Below the pieces are notes generated by a model. That model was not told where the DNA came from. It did not search any database and was given only the letters and a program-made list of their open reading frames with translations. Source: Panaeolus papilionaceus (Eukaryota; Basidiomycota; Agaricomycetes; Agaricales). From it: a DNA stretch of 64,000 nt. Shown here piece after piece: positions 37,186-50,273 of this stretch. How positions within the stretch are numbered: position 1 is the stretch's first letter; the number at the start of each line of letters is the position of its first letter. The DNA lies in contig JADNRZ010000005.1 in assembly GCA_015501605.1 (NCBI GenBank), forward strand, positions 1,116,001 to 1,180,000. Reading direction: 5' to 3'. The position numbers were made by a program, and so were the translations under genes.

Positions 37186-38631
37186 TTGATTAATTTTTAT
37201 TTATATAATAGCGTGGCAAACCTGTTGTATTCGGTATATAGGGAAGCACGCGTGATTTTCTTTGACAGAGCGCTAGCATATGCTTTAGAATCCAGTTTCT
37301 CAATGGTACGTTGAGCGAGGTTTCGGCGTGCCGCGTTGGCATCAACCCATAGGCCCAAGCAGTGATTGTCCTGAAGCAATTTTTACACCTGTCCCGACAT
37401 TGTTCCTCCCTGATGTGATCCGCGAAACGTGGTTGGACATTGTGGTTCGAGCGGTGATACCCCCCCAACCATCAATATACGGCTCCTATACATTCTGCGT
37501 ATGCACTATGAAACAGGGCTTGCGGCCTCCTTAACATGTTGAACATCCAGGGCACGAATATAATGAACGAATTCTGCCATTGGGCGATAAGGTGGTCAAC
37601 AGACCTATGGCGAAATACCGATTATCAGCGAGATGGGTTGAGGTGGGGGCTTTATCGTCAACGCCACCCCCAGACTCCTGATTTGCGTGAGCCAACCGGT
37701 GTCTACACCCTTGGTTTAATCTGGAGGGCCTTGTGGTCGGCTGGTGATGTCAAGTGATGTCAGTTTTCACGAATGATTGTTGGTTATGAGTGAAAGGCAC
37801 AATCTCATGGTGATGCTACGGTACACGCTTGATAATTCACCGGGGCGCCATTTCAAAGGCCCCCTCGGGCATTTATTAATGTTCTTCGGGGACTGTAACA
37901 CACCGACGTGCCACAAGCCGTCTTGTAGGATAGTTTAGAAGGCACACAAATTCAGAGAATTTGACCCAGGGAGATATGATAACACTTCGTGATATTCAGC
38001 TGGGAGTGAACTGTCTTCGGAGATGTGACCAAAAGTACACATTAGTGATTGTATTCACAAAGTGCTCACAAGAGCAAGACCATTGAATTATACTCATAAA
38101 ATTTCTTCAAACCATCCGTCCGACGTCCGAAGATTTCTCCTCCACAGATAAGAAATCTAGACATCTACTGTTAAAACATACGTCGGAAACCTTGCGGAAA
38201 ATTTCTTGTACACCGTTGACGTCCGTAAACAACGCGAAGCCGATGGTAATGGGCTGTACCCTGCATTGAGAGTCTTGAACATGTCATCCGAATTGCATAA
38301 CCCATGACCTGTGCGGTACTCTCCGCATACCTGAGATAGGCAGTCTTGTGCATAAGAAAAAGGGGGGTACTGAGCTCATGCGCTCCATTGAGAAAGAGAA
38401 GTTAGGATATCAGCCACCACTGTGGAACATGAGGAGGACAAAACTAGATGGTGTGTGCTTGTAAATCTTTCCTAAAAACAACCATGCCGATGTGAATTAG
38501 ATGCGAGTTATTTTGGATGCACAATACAAAATGCACCTACAAACTTTGCGTTCCGAGAAATAACGGAATGAACATAGAAACAGAGGGTCCCAAATGTCGT
38601 CCAACGTTTCACGCCATCCATTAGTCACAGT
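37186..38631. other. Intergenic, nothing identified
   Basis: No frame on either strand looks coding. Includes the UGGT 3' region. A short plus-strand frame at 37536-37757 has no protein-like features. Confidence 0.45.
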
Positions 38632-39529
38632 TCATTGTGGCAGCTCGTTTGGTGTGCGGTGAGATGGGTTTTCGTAACCCTGTGGCTGATGGGCGTATTC
38701 GTTAAAAATAGTTTTGCAGAGGTTGGTGTCCGAGGGGTGATGCAAGTGGAAGGGCTGTCTTCCAATGTCGTAAACACGGAGGTTTGAGAGAGAACGCGGG
38801 TTGAAATGCTGAGATGTGCACAATTTTCTGTAGCTCATTTGCTTGGATGTCCTGATGCGCCAGTGAGAACGAGCCAGGACAGAAGTAGACCAATCCATTG
38901 ACAGATGAATGGAGTCTATTACGGGATAGAATATGATGATGTCTAATGACGAATCGGGTGTGTCCAACGACAGAAATAGCTCATTTGTCGCGACTTGCGG
39001 ACCGCACTGGAGGATGTCGTTGCGCCACATGAAATAACATGCAAAACTATATGGTTTCTAGAGAAAATAATGAGCGTCTGAAGGGATACAATCGCACAAC
39101 GCCCTCACCATATGGATTTGCCTGGAATGGGAGAAGTGCTGTAAAAAAGCATCGAAGTTGCCCCCATCCTATAGACAGGTATCAGGTGCTGATGACTATG
39201 CCGTCAGGACGTTCGGGCGGCTTCCAACTGACGTGTCAGTATGAAGGCTTGCTGGTAGTAAGGTTGTAGAATATCGCCGAAACTGTGGCAGAGAAACACC
39301 TTGAATACGGGTCAACAGACCATAGGGGTCGGTGTACGAATCAAGTCACATCGCTGTGGGGATGAATGTAGAGGTCATCCGCGGGCAGCAATGGTGATAC
39401 ATAGATTGTGCTGTGTACACTGTTGCAAATATATTGAGATCCTCCTACGATAGGAGGAATTTTGCTGAAGTAGCTATTCAATTGGAAAACATCCACGGAC
39501 GAGACGAAGGAAAACGACGGAATTGACAT
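38632..39529 (-). pseudogene. Possible decayed hypothetical gene
   Basis: The minus strand shows protein-like stretches in changing frames. An upstream part reads VSPLLPADDLYIHPHSDVT and, after a frame change, HRPLWSVDPYSRCFSATV. A downstream 132-residue frame has DWSTSVLARSHWRIRTSKQM and RVYDIGRQPFHLHHPSD. Stops fall between them without obvious splice sites. This looks like a mushroom-specific uncharacterised protein that has degenerated, or a spliced gene I could not resolve. Family and function are unknown. Confidence 0.3.
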
Positions 39530-40626
39530 CCTACTCCACCCGTTCGTTTACAGTTGTGAGCAGGGTAATAAGTCATAGTTGCATGAGTTACTCTGGCCAC
39601 CCCCTTGCCGAGGATATTGTGGATTGGACACCCCAGATCTGACATCTACCCCCCGGCGCATTCAGGCAAGTTGTAAGCGATGGGTTGGGTGCGCCGAAGA
39701 TGTTTCGGCGTGCACCGGTGTGAACGGCAAACAGGTGTCTGAGGTCCTACCCATCATGATTTGAACACAAACCGAGGCTAAAAGTGATCAGCTGGGCTTC
39801 TCGCGCCATGTAAATTACGCAGGGAAGTGTCGTGTTTCTTCTATGCCATCTAATCGCTTTCGCTTGCTTTTCGCGTTTACCAAGAGTCACCTACCCCAGC
39901 AGCAGCGAATCGCATATCATTAGCTGACTTGACCAACCAATGAAATGTTGCACTTACACAATGAAAATACACACGCAGTGCGAGCTAATAGCAGCTACTG
40001 GCTCATGATGATGTTCCCAAGCTGAAATTCGCGTGGTGTCTTCACAGAAAGCCAAGGGCAACTAACTTAATTAAACGTTAGACTTTCCAATACCTGTAAC
40101 AGTTTACCGGATAGCGAAGGTAAAGCCAAAGATTTAGGCTTACCTTGTACTTGGCACATCCTTGGAATGATATTAAGCTGTGTAGCCATTTAATTCATCC
40201 ATTAGAAGAGAAAAAGGTAGGACTGTAATGAATCGGAGGAGTCAAAGTCAGACGAAGCTTGCTGAACTTGACAGAAGGACGCGGTGGTCAGTCGTGTTGT
40301 TGTTAGTTGTTTGTTATTAAGGACAATGACTAATGTAGAGATGGGATGAGCTATATCGGCGGCGGCAAGGACCATCACAAAACAGCAGTTCTCTTTCTTT
40401 TCATTCACAATCAAAGTCATTTCTTTACGAACAACACACTTCTTCCTACTCTTTTACTAGTTAATCCAGAAACTTTAACCGTATAAATAATTGATCAGGG
40501 TTTATTTCAATTTCACATTCTCCCGAAGAGCTCAGACAATCAACCCACACCTACACAATCTGCATTGCAGTAATCTTACCCATATCCAACCCCCCTTCGC
40601 AATATCACAGGTTTTACGAATAAACG
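39530..40626. other. Intergenic upstream of RAD6
   Basis: No supported gene. The last 100 or so bases are C/T- and A-rich, as expected of the RAD6 leader. A frame at 40202-40420 on the minus strand looks non-coding. Confidence 0.45.
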
Positions 40627-41318
40627 ATGGTGAGCCATTGAAAATTTACACTTTCATTAATACAGATCTAACCAACCTATGCTTGTAGTCTACTACATGC
40701 AAGAAGCGTTTGATTCGTGATTTCAAGAGACTTTCGTCAGATCCTCCTGGCGGCATCTCAGGCAGCCCATTACCCGACAATATAATGCTTTGGAATGCCG
40801 TCATATTTGGTCCAGGTAAGCGTGTGGCCCTTAGATCTGCTTGCACATCGACGGATAACCAATATCTGAGAAACTGACGTGTATTTGTCTGATTTATAGG
40901 GGACACACCATTTGAAGATGGCACATTTAAGCTTCTGCTGACATTCGACGAGTCGTACCCCAACAAACCACCCACTGTCAAATTCCTCTCCAGAATGTTC
41001 CACCCCAATGTATACGCTAATGGCGAGCTTTGTCTTGACATCCTCCAGAATCGCTGGTCACCCACATACGATGTTGCCGCAATTCTGACTAGTATCCAAA
41101 GTTTGCTGCACGACCCGAATCCCAATAGTCCAGCTAATGCCGAGGCTGCACAACTATATCGCGAGAATATGAAGGAGTACGTCCGTCGTGTTAAAGCAAC
41201 CGTCGAGGAAAGCTGGCTAGATCCAGAAGAGGCGGCCACTGCGGGTTCTTCATCTGCTTCGACGACTTCAGGTCCGATGGATACATCTGAAGATGGGAAT
41301 AGTCAACAAGCTGCCTAG
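40627..41318 (+). CDS. RAD6: Ubiquitin-conjugating enzyme E2, Rad6/Ubc2
   Basis: E2 enzyme for histone H2B and PCNA ubiquitination and N-degron turnover, nuclear and cytosolic. Exon 1 is the ATG alone (40627-40629), followed by an intron that starts GTGAGC. Exon 2 (40689-40815) begins [19 protein letters not shown], and exon 3 (40900-41318) holds the rest, for 182 residues in all. The E2 signatures are complete: [18 protein letters not shown], the active-site Cys in [19 protein letters not shown], and [17 protein letters not shown]. The C-terminal tail of about 30 residues is Ser/Thr-rich with acidic patches, comparable in position to the acidic tail of yeast Rad6. Confidence 0.96.
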
Positions 41319-44300
41319 TGCTTCCTCGTCGATTATTCTCCCTGGATGAATGGTTTTCCTGTTTGGGGGAGCGGATTGAGTTGGATAGAGAGAGGTTCGG
41401 TTCTTTGTACATACTATTTTTTCCCGCTTCATGGACTAGTACCGTCGCCTCACTTTCTCTTGGAAGCGACGTATGCATCATACGGGTTACCTAGAGGAAT
41501 GAATATTTGCGAGCATCTTGTATCATAATTAGTGACCTTTTCATTGTACTTCTTTCCCTATATCCCCACGCATCATTTTCATTCGCTTCATTACAATCGC
41601 ATTGACTTTCACGCCCTTGGTTTTCCTTTCTCGTTTCCTGCCTTCCGACCAACATCTACCGTCTGCACCTTACAATGGCACAGTGCCGTTCGTCCTCATC
41701 CAGGTAGAATTCTGTTTTTGGGGATTCTGGAATCAAGCTTCTCATCGGATGAACCGAATAGAAGTTCTTAAAAGGACGCGCACAATGTACATACAGCCAA
41801 AATGTAGGTGTGAGATGATCTCCAATTGTTCAACCTCCAACTCTTGAGTTCAGTCACTTTTGACAGGCCTGGACAAGTCTCAACCCGACCTCTAAGCGGG
41901 AAATAAAATACCTGAGACATTTTGCATCTTCTTCAATTCGAGAAGAGAGAGCTGTCAATTTTTGCTGAAGTTGAGTGGATGAAGCTTTACACTGCCAAAG
42001 TCAGCGTTCAATGATTGGGAGGCGCGAGAGCACAGCCCCAAATTGATTGGCGCTTGGCTGTGGCGAGCGCGTCAACTTTCTCCTCATCGTCTGGCACAAC
42101 GAGGAAAGGGAGCGACAACGCTGCTCCCTAGGCAAGAACTTTGACTAGATGGAAGGTAGTGATTTGTCAGGGCTCCATTGTAAGGGAGGAATAGGACGAA
42201 CTGACCCACAACTATAGGCGTGGTCAACACTTTCATGGGGTCGGCGAATGGAAATCGCCAGCACCGCTTAGCACCACGAGTGAATACCCCCTTCCACCAG
42301 CTCTTGTGGGTTCCTCCCCTCCATCTACGTACACATATGAAACTATTAATCATCGGTGCAACTCTTTCCGATTGTTTGCCTTTTCCACCGCGGCTTCCTG
42401 CTGTAGTGGTGGAGCAACCAAAGGGAAAGCGAAGTATTTCGGGAGGTTGACTCGAAACGCTCACGAGAGACAGAATCTACACATCGGATGTCGAAGGAGA
42501 CCATGGGTCTCGCCTTCGGTGTAATCGGTGCGACTCTCTCTGATGTTGCTGCCCGGTACTAAAATGTTATGATGAAACATGATCCAGCCAATGAGATCGT
42601 CGCTCAGCTCGTGGAACCTATTGCTTGGGGGCTAGAAGACCTTGGGTTGGAAAAATCTTCAAGTCCATACGACAAAAATAGTGGCTCAAATCTTTCAATC
42701 TGCTTCCTTGCACTGACAACTGGCCGGTAACTTCCACGCCGCAGCTATTTTTTAAAATCTACTCTGTAAGAAATTGATTTGAATCAGCGGTTCTAATTAA
42801 CCTTCAGCTCTCCGTCACTGAGTACCCAATCAGAAGTAGCAGCGGAAGAACTTGCGTGCTATGGAGAATGACGGAAATGAACCCCGGCATTTTTTTGCCC
42901 GCATTAATTGACCTTGCATTCCTTCAATCAAAGTGATAATCTGGTGTGGAGTCGAGGCTGTGAGTCATACCTAGTCACTCCATGACAAGCTGCATGAACG
43001 TCAATATTTTAAGCGCACTTGCAAAACAAGATAATTATGCCCGGCAGATATCCATGTATTGAGCACATTCCATAGGGGATGTGCCAGTGCTGCATTTGAC
43101 TTTAAAAAATCTTGCATACACCACGAATATCGAATGGGGTTCAATTTTAGCGCTCAGAAGCTGTTCGAAGCGTTTCAACAACCTATTTTCGAAACCGAGA
43201 TTAATCAAAGATAGATTAAGATGGTCGACTGGAGATTAAATTTAGAGCAGCCTCCGAAGACCTCGTATCGTAGAATTCACCATGTGTGTTATAAGCGCCG
43301 TATATTCAAACTAGATTACGTTGACACCTGCTTTGTTCTCTTTAAGCATTAGCGGTACCTGGTGCAAAAAATGACGACAGATCTTTAATGCTCACCTGCT
43401 AATATATGTGATTGCCGTACGCGTCAAAGACAGTGGTTACATGTACCTGAATGGCGACACTCCCCACGCGAGAAAAGGTTTGAAGTGCGCCACTAGCCTC
43501 CGCAAAAGTTCTAGACCTGAACGCTAGACATTTCGTTTCTTTTTTACAGAGCTCTATTGTGGCCTCTCCTGATGAAATTGAAGGAGATAAAATAATTTCC
43601 AAGACCAGTTTTTTGTTGTCATACTTACGCATAGACTCAGAGCAGACCGCCCTTCGAAATTTATACCAGTGAAGACAGGTTGAGGACATCTACATAGTCC
43701 AAGTCTGGGCCCGAGAAGATGTTTGACCATGAATTCCTCCTACTTTGCCTGCTTCTTGTTGGCTGTGATGGGAAAGTAAACAGGGGCGGACAGGATACAT
43801 GTTCCTGTATCTCACACCGCATAGCCTCCAAATGTTCCGCTGTAGCACCATGTTTGTATCATAAACACGCGCTCCATTGCGCTACTGGGACTTAGAATCG
43901 AGTTATACATGTCCTCGAGGCATTCAAAATTTAGTAAATGTATCGTGCTGTGTGTCCACTGTAGGTTTCGGAAGGACTGCCTCTCCATTTAGCGCCCAGA
44001 TCTTTCGTCCGACGAAGTGACAGAACCTTACATCGTCAAAAAATCCATATCTTTGAGAAATCCTGCGTCAAGTATCCAAGCCTGCTTTATTGTGAAGTAA
44101 TTCATTTAAACTCTATAAGAAGAATACAAAGGCATGTTTAGATTGTAGTAAAACAGACAGCGATGTCAAGGCCACGAGGCCTTAAATTATGTTGGCTATA
44201 TCCCGCCTAACGGATCATTTTCTGTGACTGGTCTTCCTTCGAGAAAAATGTGACTTTGTTTATTATTCAATTCTTTGCACCTCCCGAGAGCGACGTGTGG

Positions 44301-44567
44301 TTCCCTGGGATTATTAATCGGTTTGTATACTCCATGAAACATAAAACCTTGAAATGTCTGTCCCATATACTATGTAGATCTATGAATAGTTAACGTTCAG
44401 ATCGGTGTGGTCATCGGTGAGGGCTATGCTTTACTGAAGATTCCTTCCTGCCTGCCTGATCTCAGATATCTTACCAGCGCTCAACGTGAACCATGATTCT
44501 GCTTCAGAGGTCAGGTTGACCTATTCGCTTCAGAGCGTTGAGCCATCTGAACTGCGGCACAGGCTTC
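41319..44567. other. 3.2 kb region without a supported gene
   Basis: The first 300 bases are the T-rich RAD6 3' region. Around 42060-42720 short protein-like frames occur on both strands (for example RVNLPKYFAFPLVAPPLQQ on minus and MKHDPANEIVAQLVEPIAW on plus), but none extends or joins. A 96-residue minus-strand frame at 43399-43689 is unassigned. From about 42720 onward the DNA is AT-rich. Confidence 0.35.
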
Positions 44568-44573
44568 TATAAA
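44568..44573 (+). promoter_or_regulatory. TATA box upstream of the zinc-finger gene
   Basis: TATAAA lies 78 bases before the ATG at 44651, a usual distance for fungal core promoters. No other TATA-like element is as close. Confidence 0.5.
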
Positions 44574-44650
44574 TGAGATGCAAGTACGACGGACACCATC
44601 TTTTCATTCCACTAAGTTTCAAGTGATCGCAGTAACATCCCATTTTACAA

Positions 44651-45744
44651 ATGCCTTCCTACAACGGCCATTCTCCTTCAGTCAATGACCATGATGATCC
44701 CCATCGTCATTTTTATCCAGCCTCCGATGAAGAAGTCGATGATCACAACTACTGCGATGACGCCCCCTACAGGCATCGCAGTTCACTAGACTCGGAGCCC
44801 TATGTTGCCTCCCATTCTCCAGGGAGGAATTTGGAGCAATATCAATTCGGTGCTCAAGAACCACAGCAGTATGCACATACCGTTCCTGCAGACTGGGGTG
44901 TCCCCCCTGGTATTGACTACGGTAGCCCGATGGCGGTACCGATCTATACCCATGGCAGGCGAAACTCGATCACAATTTCGGAGGCTTCTACGGGCGCCTC
45001 GTCTGAGTATAGGTACGTCTGTTTGATTTTCGCTTGCAACAGCTTATCGATTTTGTTTTATAGAGGGGAGGGTTACCTCAATACCTTTGACTACTTCGGC
45101 ACAGATGATGTAGCCCATTCAGGCTATATGCCGGTGGGGAGCATTCAAGACAATTTTGGACCGTCGACACCCTTTGATATTATTCCAGGACCATCCTCGC
45201 AAATCGTTAGCACTCATAATCGCATAGTGCGCGAGACCTTATTCAAGAACAAACACGCTCACGTTCTGTGCATGACCATTATCGAAATCATGTCCAAGAT
45301 TAGATTAAGAGTTTCGCATGCGGGGATTGTTGAAGACGTCAACCCTGTGGATCGTGATAATGTCTTTGCGGAGTTAGAGGCCTTCGCCGCCGCCGCCGCA
45401 CCCGAGTTGCAGAACTGGATTCGCGCCGGAAGTCAACGGAGAGTGGGCACCAATGCAAATATTCGTGTTGCGACTGCTAGGAGGTCGAACCGAAATGGAA
45501 CGCAGCTGTTCTTGTGCACTTGGTGTGGACTGGTGACCACGACGAAGAACAATTTGGGTAGTGAGTATCATCAAGTTTTCGATTCAAGATGAGTGTTCTG
45601 ACTTTGATAAATTGAACAGATCATATCCGTTCGCATCTTGGTTTCCATATTTCGTTCTGTGACCATTGTCCCTTCTCGTCTGTTACCTCTCGTATCCCCG
45701 ACAGACACAGGGCCAGCTGTGGTCGTCGAACCGCAGGGATGTGA
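44651..45744 (+). CDS. C2H2-type zinc-finger protein, putative DNA-binding
   Basis: Three exons (44651-45012, 45064-45560, 45620-45744) give 327 residues. The N-terminal half is His/Asp/Ser-rich and looks disordered. The middle has a helical stretch (HVLCMTIIEIMSKIRLRVS). The C terminus carries two adjacent fingers. The first is C2H2: CTWC, twelve residues, then HIRSH. The second is C2HC: CDHC, twelve residues, then HRASC. Splicing of the second intron is needed to complete finger one. The first intron is 51 bases, free of stops and a multiple of three, so retention would add 17 residues rather than truncate. Role as a transcription factor is inferred from the fingers only, and no close family is recognised. 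Confidence 0.75.
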
Positions 45745-46886
45745 ACTGCATCACAACCTGGTAATCAAGGCAGGCGATATGCCAATACGATCATGCCAGA
45801 ATCTCGTTTCACACTTTTTATGACGAACCTGTAGCAACCTTTGTTGCCTGATGATTCCTCTCTCTATTTTCACTGCTTGTATCAGTATTTCTCTTTTCTT
45901 TTCTTTTTTTTCATGACGGCGAGGTCTATCGGACCTACCTAGACAAGCTGCGCACCTCGGTGTGGCTTTTAGATACCTAGTTTCGATGGTCTGTTATATG
46001 TACTGATAATGAGTGTATCTTATTCATGTATTCAGTTGTACATTTTTGGTGTTGTGTTGTTGCGTACCTTGCTTGTATCATTCCAGGCTCGAGCGTGATT
46101 ATTGCAAAATTTGCAAGTAGTTTTCGAATGTTTACAATCTTTACAGTGAGAAAGTTGGAGCAGTGACCTTACGTATTCAGGTTGCATATGCGAAAGGTCT
46201 GCGGTTTTCACTTGAATGGTAGGTCCACATAAGCGGCGTTTGAGTGAAAATACTGAAGAGGGGTTAGATTTTGGGACCGAGTTCATCTGATCACGTGATC
46301 TTTCCCACGTAGCGGAAATTGTCCCAACCCCGCAACATCCTGATCATGGTTCAACAATGGTTGGTGTCTTCTAACTGTCGACCCCCGTACCGTGGACATC
46401 TCCAGGCAATACAATCCATGTTGCGAGCTTGAACAAATTCTCATCTAAACCTTTCTCTGTAAATAACAAAACTAAAATTATAATCCGTGAAGCAGATCAG
46501 TAATTGCAACTATGAAACTCCATCATGCCCAGGTGTCGTTCAAAATTAAACGAGTCCTTATGGACTATGGTTGATATGTACTGGTTTACAACTTTCCCTC
46601 TCAATGCCACCCTTGTGAGTATTTTACGATAACTGTCGATAGTTGAGATCTAGTTCTGATTTCAAGGACCCCAACAGAGTTTCAGCGTAACCTAAAAATA
46701 ACCAATTCGTGCGATGTGTTTTGCGTGTCAAATGCCCATCTCCCCGAAAGTCTCGCCGGCAGACCGCGGAGGGCGCACAGTCGAGAGAAATCGGATTCAG
46801 CCACCCGCGAAAAATGATTATTTGTTTAACAGCCGAACTGACCTTGCCGTTGCGGATTTTGAGAAGGGGGGTTTGAAGTGTTAACA
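45745..46886. other. Intergenic upstream of the first proton ATPase gene
   Basis: Holds the zinc-finger gene 3' region, a TTTTC-rich tract near 45890-45912, and the ATPase promoter. A minus-strand frame at 46032-46286 has four closely spaced Cys (CKDCKHSKTTCKFC) but no other support. Confidence 0.4.
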
Positions 46887-46892
46887 TATAAA
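46887..46892 (+). promoter_or_regulatory. TATA box of the first proton ATPase gene
   Basis: TATAAA is 79 bases upstream of the ATG at 46971. A C/T-rich tract at 46922-46969 follows and runs up to the start codon, an arrangement typical of strongly expressed fungal genes. Confidence 0.6.
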
Positions 46893-46970
46893 CTCTGAGA
46901 GAGAGGAGTTTGACCTCTAAATCCACTCCCTTCCGTCCCCAAGTCCCTACCCCCCAACTCCTCGTTCATC

Positions 46971-49900
46971 ATGACCAACGTAGAGAAGGAGCCCGGTGAT
47001 GATGTGTCTCAAGTGCCGAAGCAGAGAGAGTACAAGGAATTCGGCCATGACGAGGTCAAGGGCACCAGTTCGTAGCTTCTTTCGGATTAACGTAGATTAT
47101 GAACTAACCCTTCATGGTACAGAGGCTCTCGTGGACATGTCCACTGTATGTTTGCAATGATTTTTCTAGTGGTCACTATCTAACATGTTCCCGTTCATAG
47201 ATTGAGTTGAAGGCCGAAGACCTTTACGACAGGGAAAAAGTCGACTTGGAGACGATCGTCATCGAGGACGCGTTCAAGCTCCTGCAGTGCGACGAGAATG
47301 GACTCACTCAAGCGGAAGTCGACCGCCGACTGGGCTTGTTTGGTCCGAACAAAATCGAAGTTGAGGAAACGAATGCCTTTTTGCAGGTATGCGCTGGCCA
47401 TTTGCCTCCAATTATAGCTGGTTCATGAGCACACGCTGATGTGTTAACCATACATAGTTCCTCAGCTTCATGTGGAATCCGCTTTCATGGGTCATGGAAG
47501 CAGCTGCACTCGTGTCCATTGCCCTTTCCAACGGCGAGCACCAACCCCCCGATTGGGAGGACTTCGTCGGTATCGTGCTGCTTTTGCTCGTCAACTCTGG
47601 TATCGGTTTCTACGAAGAACGCAACGCCGGAAACGCTGTCAAAGCGCTCATGGAATCTTTGGCGCCCAAAGCCAAAGTGCGCCGCGACGGAAGCTGGAGC
47701 GAAATCGAAGCGTCCAACCTGGTTCCTGGTGACATGATCTCATTCAAGATTGGAGACATTGTTCCTGCCGATTGCCGTTTGACAGAGGCTATCAACGTTT
47801 CAATCGATCAGGCTGCTCTCACAGGTGAATCCCTTCCTGTGAACAAGAACACGGGTGACCAATGTTTGTCGTGAGTTTGAGTTCGCACTTCCTGATTCGA
47901 ATCCAGTGCTAATGGTCACGAATCCAGGGGTTCTACCTGCAAACAGGGAGAAGCTGAGGGTGTCGTCATTTCAACTGGTGCTAACACTTTCTTCGGTCGT
48001 GCTGCTTCCCTCGTCGGTCAAGATGATGATAGTACCGGTCACTTGCAGAAGATTCTCGCCCAAATCGGTTCCTTCTGCTTGGTCACTATCGGTATCTTCG
48101 TCCTCGCCGAGATTTTCGTCCTCTACGCTGGCTTCCGTTACCGCTACCGCCGTGGTCTCGACAACATCCTTGTCCTCCTCATTGGTGGTATTCCCATTGC
48201 CATGCCCACTGTCCTCTCTGTCACTCTCGCCGTCGGTGCTCAACAGCTAGCCAAATACAAAGCCATTGTCACGCGTATCACCGCCATTGAAGAGTTGGCT
48301 GGTGTCACCATCCTCTGCTCTGACAAGACCGGTACTTTGACCACCAACAAGCTCACCATAGATCGTGCGACCATCCGTACTTATGGCCCATTCTCCGCTG
48401 AGGATGTCATTCTCCTTTCTGCCTATGCGTCCCGTACCGAGAACCAGGATGCCATCGATGCTTCCGTCATTCAGGCCCTCGGTGACCCCGCCCGTGCCCG
48501 TGCCGGTATCAAGCTTTTGGACTTCAAGCCCTTCAACCCTGTCGACAAGCGTACTGAAATCACCTACCGCGAGGAGTCCACTGGCAAGCTCAAGCGCGTT
48601 ACCAAGGGTATGACTGCTGCTATCATCAAGCTCTGCACCCGCAACAAGACCGACGAAATCGAAAACCGTCTTGAGGCTGATGTTGAGGAATTCGCTACTC
48701 GTGGTCTCCGATCTTTGGCCGTCGCATATGAGGAGGTTGATGGTGACGATTTTGAGGCTGAGGGAAATGGACTAGAACTCATTGGCCTTCTCTCCATCCA
48801 CGATCCCCCTCGTGAAGACACCAAGCAAACCATCGACGATGCCATCGCTCTCGGAGTCCGCGTCAAGATGGTCACTGGTGATCAGCTCGCTATTGCAAAG
48901 GAGACTGGTCGTCGTCTTGGATTGGGTGACCACATGTATCCCGCTAAGGTTTTGAAGGATGGTCCCACTCCTGATTCCAAACACGCGACCTTGGACGACA
49001 TGATCATGGATGCCGACGGTTTCGCTGGAGTCTTCCCTGAACACAAATACGAGATTGTCAAGCGCCTCCAGGGTCTTGGTCACCTTTGCGCTATGACTGG
49101 TGATGGTGCCAACGACGCTCCCGCTCTCTCCCGTGCCAACGTCGGTATCGCCGTCGAGGGTGCTACTGATGCTGCTCGTGGTGCTGCTGATATCGTCTTG
49201 ACTGAGCCCGGTCTCTCCACTATTGTCCACGCCATCCGCCAATCCCGTATCATCTTCCAGCGTATGAGGAATTACTCCATCTACGCTTGCGCCGTCACCA
49301 TCCGTATCGTCGTCGCATTTGCCATCCTTGCCTTCACCTACAAACTCGACTTCCCTCCCTTCATGATCCTTATCATTGCCCTCCTCAATGACGGGACCAT
49401 CATGACCCTCTCAGTTGATCGTGTCTTGCCCTCCATGACACCGGATAGTTGGGATTTGGCCGAGATCTTCTCCTTTGCTGTTGCTTATGGTATCTATCTC
49501 ACTGCATCTACGTATGTTCCCTTCCCATTATGTACCCAATGTTTAAAGCTAACCCCCTAACAGAGTTGCCCTTGTTGTCATCATTATCGAGACAACATTC
49601 TTCCAGGATAAATTTGGAGTCAGCTTGGATTCCTTCCCAGTTCAGCACAACGATCCTCAGCTACACATGGTTATCTACCTTCAAGTCGCCATCATCTCAC
49701 AAGCCCTCATCTTCGTCACCCGTTCTCATGGCTTCTTCTTCATGGAGCGCCCTTCAACTGCCCTCATGGTCGCCTTCTGCATTGCTCAACTTATTTCTTC
49801 CATCATTGCTGGCTTCGGAGACTGGGGCTTCACAAAGATCCACTCCATTTCTGGCGGTTGGATTGGTATTGTGTGGGTCTGGGTGCGTATCCTTTGTTCT

Positions 49901-50273
49901 TCTGCGTGCTGTGTGCGACGTGCTGATCAAATAAAAATCGACGTAGAACATTGTCTGGTTCATTCCCCTCGACTGGATCAAGTTTGCGATGAAGGCCACT
50001 GTTATCAAGAGCCTGCGTGAGAAGCGTGAGGCAAAGGTTGCAGCTGAAGCCGCCCGCGGCAAGGTCCCCATCACCCGCACTCAATCCCGCGCCGCCTCAA
50101 TCCACGAATCCATGTACTCCAACCGTGTGTCCTTCATCAGACGTGCGGCCAACAGAGTTGGTTTGGGTGGCAAGGTCTCCGTCAGACCAGAGGAACTCCA
50201 AAGGTTTGGCAGTATTCAAGCCCAGAGGGTCGGAGCCACACTGGCAAGGAACCCTAGCCGCACAGCAGCTTAA
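46971..50273 (+). CDS. Plasma-membrane H+-ATPase, plant-type P3A, copy 1
   Basis: Pumps protons out of the cell at the expense of ATP and drives nutrient uptake. Seven exons (46971-47067, 47123-47145, 47201-47386, 47458-47870, 47928-49511, 49564-49882, 49947-50273) give 982 residues. P-type signatures: TGES, the phosphorylated Asp in [36 protein letters not shown], and [19 protein letters not shown]. Membrane segments include [19 protein letters not shown] and the C-terminal group with [19 protein letters not shown], which matches plant rather than ascomycete Pma1 style. The usual KGAP nucleotide-site motif reads KGMT, keeping the Lys. The tail is basic, has [11 protein letters not shown] and lacks the plant YTV end. 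Confidence 0.96.

Noticed and set aside
42340..42550. Two short similar segments reading IIGATLSD and VIGATLSD on the plus strand, possible duplicated mini-gene
   Set aside because: Similarity is limited to about 24 bases and neither frame extends into a recognisable protein.
46032..46286. Minus-strand frame with CKDCKHSKTTCKFC, suggesting a small zinc-binding protein
   Set aside because: Cys spacing fits no known finger, the frame overlaps the promoter side of the ATPase gene and has no other support.
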